Assembly (NCBI GenBank): GCA_916610825.1
Contig: OU744447.1
Location: 29,648,561 to 29,712,560 of the forward strand
Direction: 5' to 3'
Length of the DNA stretch: 64,000 nucleotides
Origin: Haliclystus octoradiatus
Taxonomy: Eukaryota; Cnidaria; Staurozoa; Stauromedusae; Haliclystidae
In this document: piece after piece, positions 22,961 to 34,834 of the stretch
How the letters are laid out: each line of letters begins with the position of its first letter
Numbering within the stretch: position 1 is the first letter of the stretch
Made by a program: the position numbers and the translations under genes
The notes under the pieces: model-generated
The model's input: only the letters and a program-made list of their open reading frames with translations
Told to the model about the DNA's origin: nothing
Databases searched by the model: none

Positions 22961-23504
22961 ATTTTTGACATCAACATTCGCAATATTAAAGATGACTTTC
23001 TTTGACAAGAAGTGACTTTCTTTTGCAACATCTATTCAGCAAATGTTGTTGGACCAGTCATGGAAAATTGATTGCATACAGAAAGCAACGTTTCCAAGAT
23101 AATAATTAACCTGCGCCGTTTCCTTAGGATGTGTACATACCTAAACAATTTTAACCTGAGTATCAGTGACAGCACTGCCTTATTACATCTTTTCTATAGA
23201 ATGACACACATTCAGTTGGATGCCAGAACAGAACATTGATTTCGAAAGACTAAAAGAGCAAATTGGTTAGCCACCTCATTAGCATATTTCAACCAATGCA
23301 AGCGAACTATTGTTGAAGTCGGCTCATCATCAAAGGTCCTCTGAGCAGGGATTAGATGAGATATCTCTAAAACCTGTCCACATTCCATCTTGCTCTTCTC
23401 GATGCTTGCAGTTGTGTAATGTGTATGAATGCAAACGTTGAATATTCGAACATTATTTGAGTATCCAAATACATTGTTTATACTACTTTTGACTTGACTA
23501 TATG

Positions 23505-24490
23505 ATGATTAGCCCCGGCCAAATGAAACCAACATTTTTCCAGCTTTTTCACCATCGATGTTGTAAAAATGCTGGTTTCATTTGGCCACCCCAGCCAGCA
23601 TTTGCCCAGCATTTTCACGACAACCTGATCGATGTTGTGAAAAAGCGGGCAAAATATTGGCTTCATTTGTCTACCTCAGCAAACAAATTTCCACAAATTT
23701 CGGTGTTGGATTTTGTTGGCTGGCACGTTGAAGATGATAAAAAATTGGACAACATTTTATTGTTCTCTTCGATGTTGTGAAAAAGCTGGCTTCATTTGGC
23801 CACCCCAGCAAGCATTTTCACAACATTTGACATATCGAATTTCAAAGAATGAAAGAAGCGTCTCTATTATTGGTCAATGATTACGTAACGATTTTAGTTG
23901 GTCATGTAATGACAACAGTTCGGCGCGAAAGTCTTGCTATGAAAATTTTGATTTATCATATCATAGAGTCCAAAAATTCTAATCATATAGTTTGTCATTT
24001 TCTGTAGCAGTTTTTGCTCTTTATTCGAAATTCTCAAGTGACTTTAATATCTCTGCGATGGAAGACACAATTGCGAGATTCATACCCTTTAAAGTGACAA
24101 AGAAAGTACATACGATTCAGAGACTGATTATTAAAATGTGGTGAGGTTCAATTTAAAATAGCCCACGAAGTAGAGCAAGAAGGATAACCAAATATAAAGA
24201 TATTATTGAACGAGAATGATTTGAATAAATATAAATCTTAATCGAATGACCCCGAAGACGATTAGACTTTTAGAAATTTCTTTCCGGCTCCGGATGTTGT
24301 GAAAATGCTGGCTTCATTTGGTCACCTTAGCCAGCAATTTGCCAGCAGTTTCACAGCATCGCGATCGATGTTGTAAAATTGCTGGCAAAATGCTGGCTGG
24401 GTTGGCCAAATGAAGCCAGCATTTTCACAACATTGATGCGAAATTTTATCAAATGTTGTGAAAATGTTGGCCTCATTTGGCCAGGACTTA
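23505..24490. mobile_element. Foldback element family, copy 1 (inserted in UGT paralog)
   Basis: Both ends are arrays of the same short palindromic motif, GGCCAAATGAAGCCAGC with ATTTTCACAACAT, in both directions. They flank a 450-bp AT-rich core (from about 23840) shared with 58835-59546. The right end abuts UGT paralog sequence at about 24495, so the element interrupts it. No ORF. Multiple inverted copies of GTTGTGAAAATGCTGGC make large hairpins possible. Confidence 0.75.
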
Positions 24491-24494
24491 ACAG

Positions 24495-25670
24495 TATTCG
24501 AATGACATCACTGTCTATTGGATTAGAAGAGCAAATAGAAACCAAAACACGTATTCCATGTGTAGGTACAGTCGAACTCGGTTAATATCCCCCCTTCCGT
24601 TCAAGCTAAAAGCCGAGGTGGAATATTAACCGATTTAACAAAAAACAAAGGAATTTACGAAAACAAAAGAAATTAAATTTATGTTTTATGTAATTCCTAA
24701 TCAGAGTATGAAATAATTAATAATGTACAGTATATTTAATCATTACGTATTTACAACCTAAAAAATTCAAAGTACAATACATATTCCAAATGAAATAGGC
24801 AATGGAAGGCCTTCTCGAACACTTATCGGTCTAATGACTTTTGCTATGGATGGTAGAGCTATAGGAACATCAAGTGAATAGTCAACTGGATACAACACAA
24901 GCGCAGTGACTATTTTCATTGATGTTGAAACCACAATCGATAAATGATTGCAAGGTTCAATAAAACATCGTATATAAATTGGAACGGACGGAATACAATA
25001 GCCCCGAAATAGGTAGATAACAGATTTTTCGTCCTTTGAATTAATGTCATTTTCTCGGGCAATCCGATTTTATTAGTAATCAGACCATAAATAATAGAGG
25101 ATATTTGTGTATAATCCTAATGCTGTTCATAGTAGTGAGGCAAGCCACATGCATATAACAAGATCTATATTGAAATTGTCTGATATAATCGAAAGCTTGG
25201 GAAGAAACAAATCTCCCAATAGTAAATGAGCGTTCATGACAGCAGTTTGAAAGTCTCTTTCGTTCATTATACATTTTAGAATTCCAGCACGTCCTATAGA
25301 GTAGACTTCTAACCAAAAGAGGTCAAATTTCCCTTTTGTGGATAATATGCTTTTGATGTTAATGTGTTATTTTGATTACCTTTGCAACCCACAATAGTGA
25401 TTTTCTCGTTGTGATAGTCGTTCTGATATGTATCAGTAGATAACATTACCATGGTTACTTTATGCTCCTCCATGAAATGGCATAATGATGAATTTTGCTC
25501 CATATGTACTGTTGAAAAGGCTGTGAATGTCAACAATTACAGTACAATGTTTAATTCCATGATGATAAATGCAGAACAGTTCGATTTCTAGTGTTCTTAG
25601 ATATACAAATTGTTGAGCCTCAAAATCTGAATTCAGTCGTGAAGAATTAATTGTACTTTTTGCTTTCACC
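24495..25670 (-). pseudogene. UGT paralog, inverted and broken
   Basis: Minus-strand sequence follows the UGT gene at 19.4-20.4 kb closely. It includes AVTMVML-like KVTMVMLSTDTYQNDYHNEK near 25450, the LPEKMT region near 25055 and the VSIREGLPLPI-like region near 24820. There are several indels and stops, a deletion near the N terminus (25480-25510) and a 230-bp insertion (about 24560-24788). The foldback element removes the 3' part. It shows the original frame at the point where the intact-looking copy is shifted. Confidence 0.85.
24563..24788. mobile_element. Small insertion in UGT paralog, possibly pogo/Tigger-type relic
   Basis: Absent from the aligned UGT gene, so it is an insertion. 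It opens with ACAGTCGAACTCGGTTAATA, reminiscent of the CAGTCGAAC-type ends of pogo-like elements. I cannot find a matching right terminus, so the class is a guess. Confidence 0.35.
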
Positions 25671-25802
25671 GTGAAGTCACAGTGATTGTTTATCAGCCAA
25701 CAATGAACGAGTAAAGCACAATGAAAACCACAACATTCCTCTTTCCACAGCTGTGATATAATCTTGTTGATTGTAATTCATGTGATATTAAGCTTAGATG
25801 CA

Positions 25803-27829
25803 TTAAAGTGGGAATAAACCCCCAGACTATCTTTACAGATGTAGTAGAACCCGACGTGAAAAAAACAATGGCGTAATTTTTTTTTCGATCTGGAAATTAT
25901 TTCTTGATGAAAAATGCCTTCAAAGTGGTGTTTTGACCCAAATGTCGCTGAGGAAAAAAAAGGGATTGGATCTAGCTTTATGACGACAAAGTCACAAGTC
26001 GTGTGGTTTTTCTAATATACTTTAGATCGGATTAATCACGCGATGTTATGTTTGAGATGGTGTAGCTCTGTAACGGCAATCTATTATTCTCTCCCACAAA
26101 ACTGAGGTAAGGAAGAACATATAAACTCAAGAGTAGCAAAATTCCAGATGATTTAATGATTTTAAAGTTCACGAATTTGAAGAAAATAAAAAGCAGAAAA
26201 TATTTCATTCGTAGCGCGCGTTATACAGATTATATTTTGACATATCATTCTCACACATATTTAACACATATCAAAAGATTCTCTGGTGATCACAAAAGCT
26301 AGCTAAGTAGAATTTATTGTTTGTAAGCATATGTCTGGACTGAAAATTGAGTATTCTTTTGAGCGTAAATATCAAAATGTAAGGTGGGAAACGCTATTAA
26401 AGGTTGGTTTATAGTCCTCTTTTCACAGAAACGAAATCTGTCCATCTGATTTATCGTATCTGTAGAAAGGTATTTTGTTCAAAGTAGCTTATGCACTGTA
26501 TTACTGCATCCTATAAACTACAGATTGTGACATGATGCTAACATATGTTCTACTTTCTAGCCAAAGGAATGAATACTAGCTAGTATGGTAAAAAAAATTG
26601 GTGGCGTATGTGTAATCAGGAACAAGACTTCACATTGCAAAACCCTAATTTTGTTAATCAGATAACGTTGATAGAGAGGGTAACAATTTATGCAATGAAG
26701 ATATACCGCAAAACCGAAAAATGATAGAATATGCATTACTGTAGTTCTAGTATATGGCTGTAAACTTGAATAAGAACGTCCAAGCCCTCATATCACTTGT
26801 GTACTATTTTCCGATATTTTATAGAATTTTACAGTGTAATGTACTGAAGAATGTTCGATGGTTTTATAATAATTGAATGCTTGGTAAATAAATGATGAAC
26901 ACTTTGTTATACTATTGGGTGTAATATATCTATCTACAGTCGTATAAACTATACTATTACATGGTTTAAGTTTTACTAGACAAACATCGATTTCAAACTT
27001 AAATTTTGAAATGATAATTGAAAAATGTCTATTTAATAATTTGGTAATACTTAAATAAATCCGAAAAAGTACAATTAATACTTTGCAGTACCATCTATCT
27101 CGAGGAAAAGTCGTCTGTGCATGACTGTGCAAATCGAGTCAGTTTACATTCACATCTAGATCATGAAAAGAATATCTTCTAGAAATATTTACTCGAGAAC
27201 AACTTGCAGATAGAGTTAAAAATAGCTATATAACTTATATAGCGTAGGATAAAGCTATTTCGAAGGGTACGTGTCTACTAATTAAGATTTGAGGAGTACT
27301 GCGGTCACCCAGAATACGTAACTAATATGTGTCGCTAGACTAGTCACAAAGGAACACTCGCACCGCCTGACATTTGTGTTAATCCGCAATCTATATCAGA
27401 TTCATCGCGCTTAATGACGCTACGAGAAATTATTTCGACTGAGCGTTTGAATAGATTTTATTCTGCTCCTGAAATCACAAATTGTATCTTTTTTACGTAA
27501 TTCGTGAGTTTATATGTTTGTTCATAGCTCAGCCTTGTCAGAAATTTTTTTTGTGTGACTTCGCGGAGCTAGGTCACCTCAAAGATAACGTCGCGTGATC
27601 AGCACACTCTTAAGTCTGTTAGACAAACCGCACGACTTGTGACTTTTTCGTCATAAAGCTAGATCCAATCCCTTTTTTTCTCAGCGACATTTGGGTCGAA
27701 ACACCACTTTGAAGCCGTTTTTCGCCAAGAAATAATTTCCAGATCGAAAAAAAAATCACGCCATTGTTTTTTTCACGTCGGGTTCTACCACATATGTAAA
27801 GATAGTCTGGGGGTTTATTCCCACTTTAA
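25803..27829. mobile_element. TTAA-flanked DNA transposon with ~190-bp terminal inverted repeats
   Basis: Left arm 25807-26000 (AGTGGGAATAAACCCCCAG...) is the inverted copy of right arm 27632-27825 (...CTGGGGGTTTATTCCCACT). Both arms share TGACTTTGTCGTCATAAAGC-type and CGACATTTGGGTC stretches. Each end is bordered by TTAA (25803-25806, 27826-27829), the target duplication of piggyBac-like elements. The 1.6-kb interior has no transposase: its longest frame (26788-27132, minus) is low in information and unlike any family I know. So it is non-autonomous. The long arms are unusual for piggyBac, and a Tc1-like TA target cannot be excluded. Confidence 0.75.
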
Positions 27830-28103
27830 GGAATCTCAGGTGATTGAGAGGTTGCCTGTCAATCATGGTAAGGGCCTGGGAATAGGTATCAGACAGGTCA
27901 CATGATGAAATCCTGAATTGGGCACGCATAAGATCCAGAGACCTCATTCTTCCAAATGCTGTCTAGTTCACCTCTGGTACATCCAAGTTCGCTATCTCTT
28001 AATCTAACATTGATTGGTTTATCTAGTTATTTATTACTAACGACCCATCTACCTATTACCTATACGTACATCATCTATTTGGATACGACGAACTCATTTA
28101 TCA

Positions 28104-28643
28104 TGCCAAGACAGACAAGAAAAATCAGTGCAGCAGCAGAACACGTTATCCCTCGTATTAATTCGAATGGTAGTCGATCAACGGGATCTCGTGCACACAC
28201 ATAGCATTCTACTTGGACTTTCGCCCGAAGAAAGAAAAACGCTTATCGGAGGGCTGGCCATCGAAGTGTCCTCGATGAATATGCCGTCGATATCGTCGCA
28301 GAACACCAACCAACAAGCAAAACATACGACAACAACACCCGCGCCTGTGGCTACAGAAGGTACGTCTATTTATGACTGTAACCAACCATCGCCATCATAC
28401 ATTAACACATTTACAATGCCAACACCATCGAATCAGGAATTTTCGAACATTGCTTGTTTTCTGCCTGGGGCCACACCTGGCGTAAATTACTACACGCCCG
28501 TGGCATCGCAACCAGGTCCCACTTACACCTCACTAGGTGTACCTGTCCATCACCAGCCATTCATTTTGGGACCGGGTTGTTCTCCCGTCCCAGCTAAGCT
28601 GGTGACACAAATAGTAAATGGAAAATTTATCGAACCGGGGGAG
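28104..28643 (+). pseudogene. DIRS/Ngaro-like retroelement gag, 5' portion
   Basis: From MPRQTRKISAAAEH (28104) through a frameshift near 28195 into GLSPEERKTLIGGLA and a Pro/Thr/Ser-rich stretch, ending VNGKFIEPGE at 28643. The frame is cut by Gypsy A. Removing A and one copy of its 5-bp target repeat rejoins it directly with LLARDSVEVE at 33333, which shows it was one gene. Confidence 0.7.
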
Positions 28644-28747
28644 TGTTGTGTATGGTAAAATATGTAACACGTAGATTCTATTATAACACTTGTATGTATT
28701 TAGTCACATGTTTATGTGTTGTGGATTAGATTCATCCAAACATCACA
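28644..28747 (+). repeat. 5' LTR of Gypsy A
   Basis: TGTTGTGTATGG...ATCACA, 104 bp. The 3' copy (33224-33327) starts AGTTGTG, so its terminal T has mutated, and about five other bases differ. Confidence 0.85.
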
Positions 28748-28868
28748 TGGCGCAGTTGATATTTTCGAGCTGTTAGTTTTGAAATGTTCTTAATCATCGA
28801 TTTATTACATTTACTTTTGTTATAATTAGTTTTACTTGTTTATCTTACCTTTTTAATATATTATTATC

Positions 28869-29639
28869 ATGAGTCGTCGCTCAAAACGTAAATCTGTTAA
28901 TTCAGAAGCAAATACTTCCGTCGAGACGCGGTTAGATGGTTTAGAAGAAATGGTATTATCCATCGCTAATAATTTAGAAAAATTAACAACCACCAACCAA
29001 CAAGATGATATAAAGGCAAAGAAAACAACGATAACTAGCAAGCCTGGTAATAGCAGTAAAGACACTTCAGTTGGAGGTAATATGCCGACGATTAGAATGT
29101 CAAACGCTTACCCGCCCCCAGATAAATTATCTGAACATTTTACATATGGGCAGTATTTAGATTGGAGATATCAAATTGACAATTATTTAACTTTTACTCA
29201 ATTGAATCAATATCCTGATGAAAATCAAGTATCATTTTTACTTTCTCGTCTTACACAAGAACTTATTGACACTGTTCGTATCGTTTTGAAACTGGGTTTA
29301 TCCTCGTGTTCTGCTAATGACGTCTTGGATCAGTTATCTTCATATTATAAGAAGAAAGATAGCTCTCGCATACGTCACTCTACATTTATGCGTCGCAAAC
29401 AAGATGAGAATGAAACATTTTCTTCATATTACAGAGAATTATTAAAATTATACCATCTCATGGATCCGTGCAATAATTGTCACGATAGAACTTTGGGCGA
29501 ATTTCTCATAGAAGGACTATTTGATTCTGAAATTCGCCGGAAGTGTCGTGCGCTAAGCGAAGACACAACTATTTCAGAGATCGTCACTCTTTGTGAAGTG
29601 GAAGAAGGCGCTCGAGCGGAAGAACTTAAAAGTGTTTAA
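28869..29639 (+). CDS. Gypsy A gag (capsid)
   Basis: 256-residue frame with a basic, serine-rich start (MSRRSKRKS), then a capsid-like region (YGQYLDWRYQIDNYL, FLLSRLTQELIDTVR, FSSYYRELLKLYHLMDPC) typical of Gypsy Gag. The two CCHC zinc knuckles follow in another frame at 29721-29828 (CKHCGNKNTAHESNNC and CHNCGRKGHIRPIC). One frameshift therefore splits gag from its nucleocapsid. Confidence 0.85.
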   Translation: MSRRSKRKSVNSEANTSVETRLDGLEEMVLSIANNLEKLTTTNQQDDIKAKKTTITSKPGNSSKDTSVGGNMPTIRMSNAYPPPDKLSEHFTYGQYLDWRYQIDNYLTFTQLNQYPDENQVSFLLSRLTQELIDTVRIVLKLGLSSCSANDVLDQLSSYYKKKDSSRIRHSTFMRRKQDENETFSSYYRELLKLYHLMDPCNNCHDRTLGEFLIEGLFDSEIRRKCRALSEDTTISEIVTLCEVEEGARAEELKSV

Positions 29640-29873
29640 CGCGCAATTTATAAAGTTAATAAAGCAGAAGCAATTGGTGCAAAATTTAAAACTATTCCAA
29701 AAAGAACATCAGATACCTCCTGCAAACATTGCGGAAATAAAAATACAGCTCACGAGAGTAATAATTGCTGGGCTAAGGACAAACTTTGTCATAATTGTGG
29801 TCGAAAAGGTCATATCAGACCAATTTGCAGAGATCCAGCGAAAGTAAATAGCGTTAGTGTTAACGAATCTCAT

Positions 29874-32800
29874 GTGGTTCAAATTCAAGGTGTTAAATTG
29901 CACAAATCCCACATTAACGTTAACGCTGTTACTCAACATCCAAAACGGAATAAACACATTTTTCTGGACATTGTTTTAGGTAATAGGAAGAAACCTATTA
30001 AAGTTATTGCTACTCCTGATACTGGTGCAGAGGTTTGCGTCGCTAATAGAACATTGTTAGACGAAAATAATATACCTCTGTCTAGACTACACCCTACTGA
30101 TGATAATTTAATGGCCACAAACGGATCCCCCTTGTCAGTTATGGGTACATTTACTTGTCACGCCCAAATTAACATGTACAAAAGAAAGGCTAAAGATTTA
30201 CATATGTGATAATATTTCTGAATTTCTAATACCAACGGAAAATTTAATCGAATTGGGGATTATTCCTGCTACATTTGCAGGACCCATGCTGACCGTTAAG
30301 AGGGCAATTTTGTCTCCTAACGATGTTCAAACTAGCGCATCTATTCGCGAAGATTTACTTAATGAGTTTAAAGATGTATTTAGTGCTGATGAGCACCTTA
30401 AGCCTATGTCAGGTGCACCTATGCATATTTATATAGAAGATGAATATACACCATATGCCATTTCTACAATACGGAAAATTCCATATGCTTGGCAAGACGA
30501 AGTCAAATCAACCCTTGATACGATGGTAGTGAAAGGTATTATTAAACCTGCTGATGATATACCAACTGACTTTGTATCACCTATGGTTGTTGTTCAAAAA
30601 CCAAATGGTAAGTTACGATTATGTGTTGATTTCACTAATCTTAAATAAATTTGTAAAAAGACCAGTACATCCTTTCAATGACCCTTGGCAGGCCATCATC
30701 TCAATATTTTACCACTTTAGACGCTATGTCTGGCTATTGGCAAGTCCCGTTAGATGAGGATAGCATACCACTAACAACTTTTTTAACACCATGGGGACGC
30801 TTTTAATATCGTCGAGCTGTAATGGGTTTAGTGTCCGCTGGCAACGAATATTGCCGACGGGGAGACGAAGCATTTGCTGATATTGCAAATTTAGAGAAGG
30901 TTGTTGATGACATTCTATTACACGATGACACCTTTTCGAGTCATGTTGAACACCTACGTCAGGTTCTCACACGCTGTCGTAAAAAGGGTATTACTTTGAA
31001 CCCTGATAAATTTTCTTTTGCATGTGAAAATGTTGAATATGTTGGCTATATTATTGGCAAGGACGGTGATCAGTTCACCTTAAAAATCTTGAAGCAATTA
31101 AGAATTTTCCTGTACCTACAAACATTACAAAACTTAGATCTTTCATTGGACTAGTTAATCAATTAGGACATTTTTCTCAGGAGATTGCTACACAGTCTGT
31201 ACCATTACATGGTTTATTGCGGATTACTAATGAATATTTATGGTCATCTACACATCAAGAAGCTTTTGAAAATTTAAAACGTATCTTAGCTTCTTCCCCT
31301 ATTTTAGCTCCATTTGACGTCACTTTACCAACCAGCTTACATACTGATGCTTCTAGGTTACATGGCCTCGGCTGGAGTTTACTGCAACAACATGAAGACA
31401 GTACGTGGCGTCTTGTTGATTGTGGTTCTCGTTATTTGTCTGACGCTGAATAACGGTATGGTACTATTGAATTTGAATTACTAGCAGTTGCTTGGGCATG
31501 CAAAAAGTGTAGAATTTACTTATTAGGGTTACCGAATTTTATTATTGTTACTGATCACAAGCAATTGGTACCTATACTTTGGATGCTATTGAAAACACTC
31601 GCTTACAGAGACTGAAAGAGCAGTTATCTTGCTATTCATTCACTACTACATGGAAGAAGGGTAAAGAACATTGTGTTACTGATGCTCTTTCACGTGCTCC
31701 TGTCTCTAAACCCTGTGAGGAAGATTTGTTAGATGAAGATGTGAATCGACACATCAAATCATTGAAGTATATTGATATTGCATTCATTACTGGTCCTGAT
31801 GGCACCAATCAATCTCACTTAATTGACCCTCTATTATCAAAATTAGTAGCTGCTGGTAACATTGATGCAGAATATGAAGAGCTTATTAAAATTATTATTA
31901 AAGGTTTCCCTAGCAATAGGGACAGGGTACCTTCTATCTTACGTCATTATTATAAATTAAAAGACCAACTATCAGTTGACGATGGTTTAGTTTTACGTGG
32001 CACATAAATTGCAATGCGCAAAGATATTCTAACTCGTTTGCATGATTCACATCAGGGAATTGTCCGTACTAAACAACGTGCCCGGGCAGCTGTATTTTGG
32101 CCTGGCATCACTTCTGATATAACAAATATTATTTCATCCTGTTCCACTTATCAAGAGCATTAACCATCTCAACCTAAGGAGACTTTTCAATGTGATCCTT
32201 TGCCATCAAGACCGTTTGAAGACGTATCTGCTGATTTGTTTCAATATAGTGGCAAACACTTTATGGTTTATGTGGATCGATTATCTGGTTGGCCAATTGT
32301 TTGTCGTTATGGCAACCGTGATCTAACATCATCTTTCGTCATTCAAGATTTGAGGAAAATATTTTCTGATACTGGTGTTCCAGTTCGTTTCCGGTCTGAC
32401 AACGGACCACAATTTCACTCAAACGAATTTATAAATTTTTTGAAACAATGGTATGTTAGTTATGACCCTTCCTCTCCACTTTATCCGCAGATTAATGGTC
32501 ATGCAGAGGCTGGGGTTAAGGTGATGAAAGCATTAATTATTAAGTCGTTTAATGGTAATGCTTTTGATGAGGATAATTATCACGCTGGTTTATTAGAATG
32601 GCGCAACACGCCTAAATTTCATGGTGTATCACCTGCTCAAATTTTATACGGTACAAATTTACGTTCATTAATACCTGTACATAAGTCGACATTTGCCCCT
32701 AAATGGCAAGCGTTCACTTCATTGAAAGATGATAATAGTTGCGTTGCATGAAAAAGTAATTGCTTATTACAATGAATCAGCGAAAGATTTACCATCTTTA

Positions 32801-33070
32801 TCTATTGGCTGTAATGTATATCTCCAAAATCCTGTATCGAAATTCTGGACTCGAAAAGGCACTGTGGTTGAAAAGAGAGCTCATAGACAATATGTTGTTA
32901 AGCTCCCAAGTGGAAGCATATTAATTCGTAATCGTAAATTTCTACGACTTGATCAATCAAATGATAGTAACAAAACAGATATATCTATTCCTATTGCAAA
33001 TGATCCTCCGCAATTGCGAAGATCAAATCGTAACATAAATACTCCTATCAGATACGCCAATAGCAATTAA
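29874..33070 (+). pseudogene. Gypsy A pol: protease, RT, RNase H, integrase (broken)
   Basis: Protease carries the active site PDTGAEVCVAN (about 30016). RT begins near 30350 (EFKDVFSADE), with SPMVVVQKPNGKLRLCVDF, LDAMSGYWQVPL and the catalytic VVDDILLHDD (about 30900). RNase H has LHTDASRLHGLGW (about 31340) and TDHKQLVPI. Integrase follows: HQGIVRTKQRARAAVFWPG, DRLSGWPIV, RSDNGPQFHSNEF and NGHAEAGVKVMKAL. At least six frame breaks or stops, e.g. near 30646, 30805, 31120, 31452, 32005 and 32162. Not functional as one polyprotein. Confidence 0.9.
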
Positions 33071-33223
33071 TACATATTTACCTTAAATTTCATATCTTAA
33101 TTCATGAATTTATTGGACATTTTAATCCTTTGCCTATTAATTAAATATCAATAATAATAATAATAATAAAACAAAATAATAATAATTTAGTTTTCACTTA
33201 TTTCAAACTCCGAAAAGGGGAAA

Positions 33224-33327
33224 AGTTGTGTATGGTTAAATATGTAACACGTAGATTCTATTATAACACTTGTATGTATTTAGCAACATGTTTATGTGTT
33301 GTGGATTACATTCATCCAAACATCACA
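33224..33327 (+). repeat. 3' LTR of Gypsy A
   Basis: Partner of 28644-28747. A short (AAT)n run lies upstream at about 33148-33185 in the element's 3' untranslated part. Confidence 0.85.
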
Positions 33328-33937
33328 GGGAGCTGCTGGCAAGAGATTCTGTCGAGGTAGAGAATGAGCCACAGTTGTTTGCGGACGGACGATTAGTCCT
33401 TAAAACTACACCGAAGTGGAACCAACGCAAAATTATTGAAGACATCGTGTCCCGGCTGGAAGCATTCAGCATTTATACCATCGTGGTTACAAACGCCCAG
33501 CCTGGCCGTTGGCGGGACCTGTGCTTGTACAAACTGCTCATACTTCGTACGGATCGACAATTTTCGGGTCAAGCATGGTTATTGTACGATAGGGCATTTA
33601 GAGAGCAGGCAACCGCTTTAAAATTGTTGGATTGCTCACGATTAGATAGCCAATTGTGTAGTTTCATACGGCGGGCTCATACCCGCGCGTGATGCACCAA
33701 ACAAGGGACTCTCGAAAGTTTATCCCTAATTCTCGTCCTGAACCGGTTGGTAATCCTAATGGTCGCGAGATCTGCCGTCCATGGAACCACGCTCGCTGGA
33801 TATTTTACCCCTCTTGCCGAAACAGCCACAAGTGTGAACAGTGTGCAGGGCCTCATCGGGCACGAGAATGCAACAGTCAATCTTGCGCTAAACGGAATGT
33901 GAGTGTTACGGGACAATTCGGTGAAGGGCCACCCTTG
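33328..33937 (+). pseudogene. DIRS/Ngaro-like gag, 3' portion
   Basis: Continues the gag frame after Gypsy A: LLARDSVEVENEPQLF, KIIEDIVSRLEAFSIYTIVV, RWRDLCLYKLLILRTDRQFS and LLYDRAFREQAT. After a stop at 33690 comes a Cys/His domain, ICRPWNHARWIFYPSCR then HKCEQCAGPHRAREC. That layout is seen in Gag of tyrosine-recombinase (DIRS/Ngaro) elements. Cut at 33937 by Gypsy B. Codon use and GC are higher than in the surrounding AT-rich elements. Confidence 0.7.
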
Positions 33938-34032
33938 TGTAGTGTCATGTGACTTGTGTACAAATACGGGTTAGATCCCAGTCTTGTAATATGTTTTGTT
34001 TATGTTCATCTCTATAGGCTAACGGTACTTTG

Positions 34033-34091
34033 CGAAACGAAACGAAACGAAACGAAACGAAACGAAACGAAACGAAACGAAACGAAACGAA
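34033..34091. repeat. (GAAAC)n microsatellite in the left arm
   Basis: About eleven GAAAC units. The right arm has fewer (GTTTC at about 39021-39050), so the array length differs between arms and probably expanded after the arms formed. Confidence 0.85.
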
Positions 34092-34834
34092 ATCATCAAA
34101 CCCTTTCAAATATGCATCAAACAACTCACCAAAGCCACATCATTGATATATCAGCTCACTTGTATATAAATTATTGCAAAAATCATCAATAGCATATTTT
34201 GACGAAGTAAAGTTCTATTGTTTCCTCAACGGGAACTGTCGATTGGTCACCGTGATTTAGTTTGGAATAGATTTGCTGTTGTATTTTGTCAATAGAACAA
34301 ATCGGTTTACTTTCATCATGTCGCCCACATGCAGTGTTTTGGATAAAATTCCTTTGTGTGATATTTGTGTGAATTCAAGTGTGATCTCGTTTCGTTTCGC
34401 AAAGTACCGTTAGCACCTGGTGGTAACGGTACTTTGCGAAACGAACGACAAAATTATTGACAACATATTATAGTTGATAAACTATGGTTAAACTTAGCAA
34501 ACATAATTATATTTGTAATAAAATACGTTTCGTTGTTTTCTATAGATGTCTTTTTTATATAAGAAAGCCCGTTGGCAAGCAACTTTATTACTATAACAAT
34601 AATGTACTTCTTCTAAATTATTTAAGAAATTGAAGTATTTTTGTAAACGATTCACAGACGGTATGTATATTATATATATGGTCATAAATTAAATATATGT
34701 AAGTTGGTTTACCTATTAACATGGTTGACTATGGTTTAAAAAGTTACTTAAAAAAAAATAGATGAAAAATATCAAGTCTATATTTAGCAACAGCCATCTA
34801 TGTTGTTCTTAGTGTGATTTCCCCACTTTTCAGA

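Larger units (their letters stand above)
28644..33327 (+). mobile_element. Ty3/Gypsy retrotransposon A, complete but decayed
   Basis: 4.7-kb element with 104-bp LTRs, a primer-binding site TGGCGCAGTTGAT just after the 5' LTR (28748), a purine-rich CCGAAAAGGGGAAA before the 3' LTR, and a 5-bp target duplication GGGAG (28639-28643, 33328-33332). It encodes gag, protease, RT, RNase H and integrase in the Gypsy order, with several stops and frameshifts. No env. It inserted into the DIRS-like gag in the same orientation. Confidence 0.92.

Noticed and set aside
26788-27132. 114-codon minus-strand frame inside the TTAA element, considered as a transposase
   Set aside because: No DDE/D motif, no zinc finger and no resemblance to a transposase; length expected by chance in AT-rich DNA.
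28128-28658. Treating the 176-codon frame as a host gene ending GECCVW
   Set aside because: The last residues come from the LTR of Gypsy A; the true continuation is at 33333 and the protein is a DIRS-like Gag.
34033-34091. (GAAAC)n array considered as a CRISPR or telomere-like repeat
   Set aside because: A simple 5-bp microsatellite without spacers inside a TIR arm.
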